Assembly (NCBI GenBank): GCA_030635995.1
Contig: DAOVXU010000080.1
Coordinates: 1-7,325, forward strand
Direction: 5' to 3'
Source: Arcobacter sp.
GTDB taxonomy: Bacteria; Campylobacterota; Campylobacteria; Campylobacterales; Arcobacteraceae
DNA: 7,325 bases
The translations under genes were made by a program, and so were the position numbers. The first letter of the stretch is position 1; each line of letters opens with the position of its first letter. Below, piece after piece: positions 5,270 through 7,325 of this stretch. The notes beneath the pieces are model-generated. The model ran no database searches. It was given only the letters and a program-made list of their open reading frames with translations, and was not told the DNA's origin.

Positions 5270-6269
5270 CCATATCCCTCTCTATTTGACCAGATTCAAT
5301 TAATTTTTGAGCTGCATCTAACATCTTTCTTTGTGCTGCTTCTACATCTTTTACTTTAATTTTTCCCAACATCTCATATTCTTCATTAAATCTATCTTTA
5401 GCTCTTGTACTCATTGCAGCTAAAATTGCATCTAAATGTTCTTGAGGAGCCCCTTTTAATGCCACTGCTAAATCTGCAGTATCAATTTCAGCTAGTATTT
5501 TCATAAGATCTGTAGCTTCTAACTCAACCATATCTTCAAACACAAACATATTGTCTTTTATATCTTTTGAAAGTTTTGGATTCATACCATCAATTGTTTT
5601 AAGAATATCACTAGATTTTGGTCCCATTCTATTTAACACATCAGCAACAACTTTAACCCCACCAACTTCAGTAACAGAGGATAATAATGATTCAAGTTTT
5701 CTTTCTAGTACAACAGACATTGTTCTGACTATTTCAGGAGAAACATCTTTAATTGTAGCCATTTGTATTGTTACTTTTACCCTTGATTCATCACTTAAGG
5801 TATCCAATAGTTCAGCTGCTTGTGCTGCCTCCATATGGGATAATATTACAGCCATAGTTTGAGGTGACTCATCTTTTATAAAATCTGCTAACTGTTTAGG
5901 ATTTACATTTTCTAAATAAGAAAAAGAAGCCTGTGCTTGAGCCATTTGTGATAGTTTTGCCAATACACCATCTGCTTCACTTTTTCCTAATGATTTATAA
6001 AGTAAATCTTTAGCATATTCAAAACCACCTGCGGTTAAATAAGCATTTGATTTTGTAAAAACATGAAATTCACTTAATATTGCCAAAGAGATATCTTTAT
6101 CAATTGAAGATAATTGTGTAATTGCTGTTGAGATTTGTTCAACTAAAGCTAATGGAAGATTTTGAAAAATCTTAACAGTAGCTTCTTCCCCGATCAAAAC
6201 ACAAAACATTGCCACTCTCTCAAGCATAGGGATATCTTTTAGTATCTCTGTATCAATCTCTTCAATCAT
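5262..6269 (-). CDS. fliG: Flagellar motor switch protein FliG
   Basis: FliG forms the upper C ring, mounts on FliF and receives torque from the MotA stator. The length of 335 residues is usual (331 in E. coli). The N-terminal FliF-binding domain spans about 15-100. The middle domain contains ESPQ at 134-137, where the family motif is EHPQ. VGGVK (202-206) is the GG hinge, and MFVF (241-244) is the MFxF switch hinge. The torque helix keeps its charges: K272 matches Salmonella K264, R289 matches R281, E296/E297 match D288/D289, and K305 matches R297, all at a constant offset of 8. The ATG is fixed by TAAGGA 6 nt upstream and by the ATGA overlap with fliF. The C-terminal tail (about 315-335) is helical and charged. 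Identity as FliG is secure; only the His-to-Ser change in the middle-domain motif is odd. Confidence 0.96.
   Translation of the reverse strand: MIEEIDTEILKDIPMLERVAMFCVLIGEEATVKIFQNLPLALVEQISTAITQLSSIDKDISLAILSEFHVFTKSNAYLTAGGFEYAKDLLYKSLGKSEADGVLAKLSQMAQAQASFSYLENVNPKQLADFIKDESPQTMAVILSHMEAAQAAELLDTLSDESRVKVTIQMATIKDVSPEIVRTMSVVLERKLESLLSSVTEVGGVKVVADVLNRMGPKSSDILKTIDGMNPKLSKDIKDNMFVFEDMVELEATDLMKILAEIDTADLAVALKGAPQEHLDAILAAMSTRAKDRFNEEYEMLGKIKVKDVEAAQRKMLDAAQKLIESGQIERDMDE
5276..5281 (-). promoter_or_regulatory. Ribosome binding site of fliH inside the end of fliG
   Basis: AGAGGG on the minus strand, 6 nt before the fliH ATG and within the last codons of fliG. Together with the 8-bp overlap it indicates translational coupling of fliG and fliH. 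Confidence 0.6.
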
Positions 6270-7325
6270 TTTGTATCCTTACTTTTCAGCTTTGTTTCAC
6301 CCTCAGATAACAACAATTCAATCATTTTAGCCATCTCATCTGGATGATTATTTATTTGTGTGTCAAGCTCTTCAACTAACACTTCATATCTCACAATTGT
6401 CTCTTGATCTAAGCCTTGTATATTTGATAATATTTGATTTCTAACTTTATTCTTTAACTTACTTTTAGCAATTGCAGGATTAAACTCTTCATAATCAAAA
6501 TCTTCATCAGCTACACCTACTTTTTCTTTCTTTTTGGTTGTGCCTACAGAAGAGGAAAGATCAATCTCATTTGATGCTATAAACTTTTTATAAAATATAA
6601 ATAGTAGTATTGCACTTATTAAATATTGTATATACTCTCCATAATCTTTTATTGCTGCTTTTGCTACCATATTTGAATCCATCTTACCAGAATCATTAAC
6701 CATACCAGTATTATTACTATCAAAACCTAAAAATTTAAACGCTTTAACTGTAACTTTATCCCCTCTTGTAGAATTTAATCCTACTGATTCTTCAATAATT
6801 GATTTTATATTTAATAAAAACTCATCTTTTTTATCTATCTTTTCTAAAACTGTAGAATCAAATGTAACAGCTGCTGCAATATTTTTTATCCTTGCATATG
6901 AATTATCTTTTTGTTTGATTATTTTTTTAGATATCTCATAATTTATTACATTTTTAGCCTCTTCACTTGTAGCTTGAGATTTTATCTCAGCAGCATTTTC
7001 ATCAGGATTCTGAATATTACTCTGGACACCAGGTACACCTTTATTTACTTTTTCTTTATCCTCTTTTGAAGATGTTAACTCTGTAGTTTGCTGACTTCTT
7101 ATAGTACCTTCTGGCTCAAATATCTCTTGCTCTACTACTTGATTTGTGAAATCTAATGATACAGTAACTCTAGCAACAACTCTATTTATACCAATAAACG
7201 GTTCAAGCAATGTTATAATTTTATTTTCATAATCATTTTCAAGTTTAATTTTATATTTTTCATGAGATAGATATTTTAAACTATCTATATCTTCTTGATT
7301 TTGTTCTAGGATTGAACCATTTTGA
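6266..7325 (-). CDS. fliF: Flagellar MS-ring protein FliF, C-terminal part (5' end beyond window)
   Basis: FliF forms the MS ring in the inner membrane, the base on which rod, export gate and C ring are built. The frame is open to the right edge, giving 352 residues. A TTG at 7208-7210 is internal, because the 38 codons before it continue the FliF pattern (LENDYENKIITLLEPFIGIN). Visible family features follow in order. LLEPFIGINRVVARVTVSLDF comes from the periplasmic C-terminal FliF region. NVINYEISKKI and IKNIAAAVTFD match the family INYEvsk...SVAV stretch. GLNSTRGDKVTVKAF matches the RGD-V-V element. A transmembrane helix lies at 6572-6631 (YIQYLISAILLFIFYKKF). A cytoplasmic tail ends in NNHPDEMAKMIELLLSEG, the helix that binds FliG. 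The segment between the first and second motifs (about 60 residues, Glu/Lys/Gln-rich) is the variable linker. FliF is usually about 550-570 residues, so roughly 200 N-terminal residues lie outside. The stop overlaps the fliG start as ATGA. Confidence 0.95.
   Translation of the reverse strand, partial: QNGSILEQNQEDIDSLKYLSHEKYKIKLENDYENKIITLLEPFIGINRVVARVTVSLDFTNQVVEQEIFEPEGTIRSQQTTELTSSKEDKEKVNKGVPGVQSNIQNPDENAAEIKSQATSEEAKNVINYEISKKIIKQKDNSYARIKNIAAAVTFDSTVLEKIDKKDEFLLNIKSIIEESVGLNSTRGDKVTVKAFKFLGFDSNNTGMVNDSGKMDSNMVAKAAIKDYGEYIQYLISAILLFIFYKKFIASNEIDLSSSVGTTKKKEKVGVADEDFDYEEFNPAIAKSKLKNKVRNQILSNIQGLDQETIVRYEVLVEELDTQINNHPDEMAKMIELLLSEGETKLKSKDTK
6276..6281 (-). promoter_or_regulatory. Ribosome binding site of fliG inside the end of fliF
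   Basis: TAAGGA on the minus strand, 6 nt before the fliG ATG, within the last codons of fliF. It fixes the fliG start and, with the 4-bp ATGA overlap, supports coupled translation of ring and switch proteins. Confidence 0.7.

Noticed and set aside
5067..5303. A 78-codon plus-strand open frame over fliH
   Set aside because: It is antisense to conserved fliH sequence and crosses the fliG-fliH junction; no support as a gene.
5551..5862. A 103-codon plus-strand open frame over fliG
   Set aside because: It is antisense to the most conserved part of fliG; its Ser/Thr/Ile-rich composition is a shadow of the real frame.
7208..7210. TTG as the start codon of a 314-residue protein
   Set aside because: The frame stays open to the window edge, and the preceding 38 codons continue FliF sequence directly into the conserved LLEPFIGINRV region, so this is an internal Leu codon.

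Overview
The window is a single-direction flagellar gene cluster, entirely on the minus strand, from a very AT-rich genome (roughly 30% GC by eye). Protein content and style point to Campylobacterota (epsilonproteobacteria), most likely an Arcobacter-like member. The evidence is two FlgE-type hook proteins, a hook gene directly after flgD, and low-GC codon use. The genus is inferred, not proven.

In transcription order, from the right edge leftward: fliF (3' part only, cut by the right edge at 7325), fliG, fliH, a gap of 170 bp, fliN, flgD, a 488-residue FlgE-type hook protein, a gap of 168 bp, and a second, much larger flgE that runs off the left edge with at least 595 codons visible. fliF/fliG overlap by 4 bp (ATGA) and fliG/fliH by 8 bp. 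fliN/flgD are 19 bp apart and flgD/flgE 6 bp apart, so the window reads as two or three tightly packed units.

The genes follow the order of assembly. FliF is the membrane MS ring. FliG sits on it and receives torque from the stator. FliN completes the cytoplasmic C ring. FliH links the export ATPase to that ring. FlgD is the scaffold at the tip of the growing hook, and FlgE proteins are the hook subunits. The export ATPase FliI, FliJ and the hook-length ruler FliK are not in the window.

There are no RNA genes, insertion sequences, CRISPR arrays or clear horizontal-transfer signs, and no gene-free stretch exceeds 300 bp. The least ordinary parts are the two homologous hook genes in tandem and the 168-bp spacer between them. 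That spacer holds a degenerate 7-nt-periodic tract, a 14-bp AT hairpin and a perfect 22-bp palindrome overlapping a possible promoter. FliG carries ESPQ where the family has EHPQ. FlgD has an acidic C-terminal half that I do not recognise. I see no convincing new system; this is a chromosomal flagellar locus with some lineage-specific variations.
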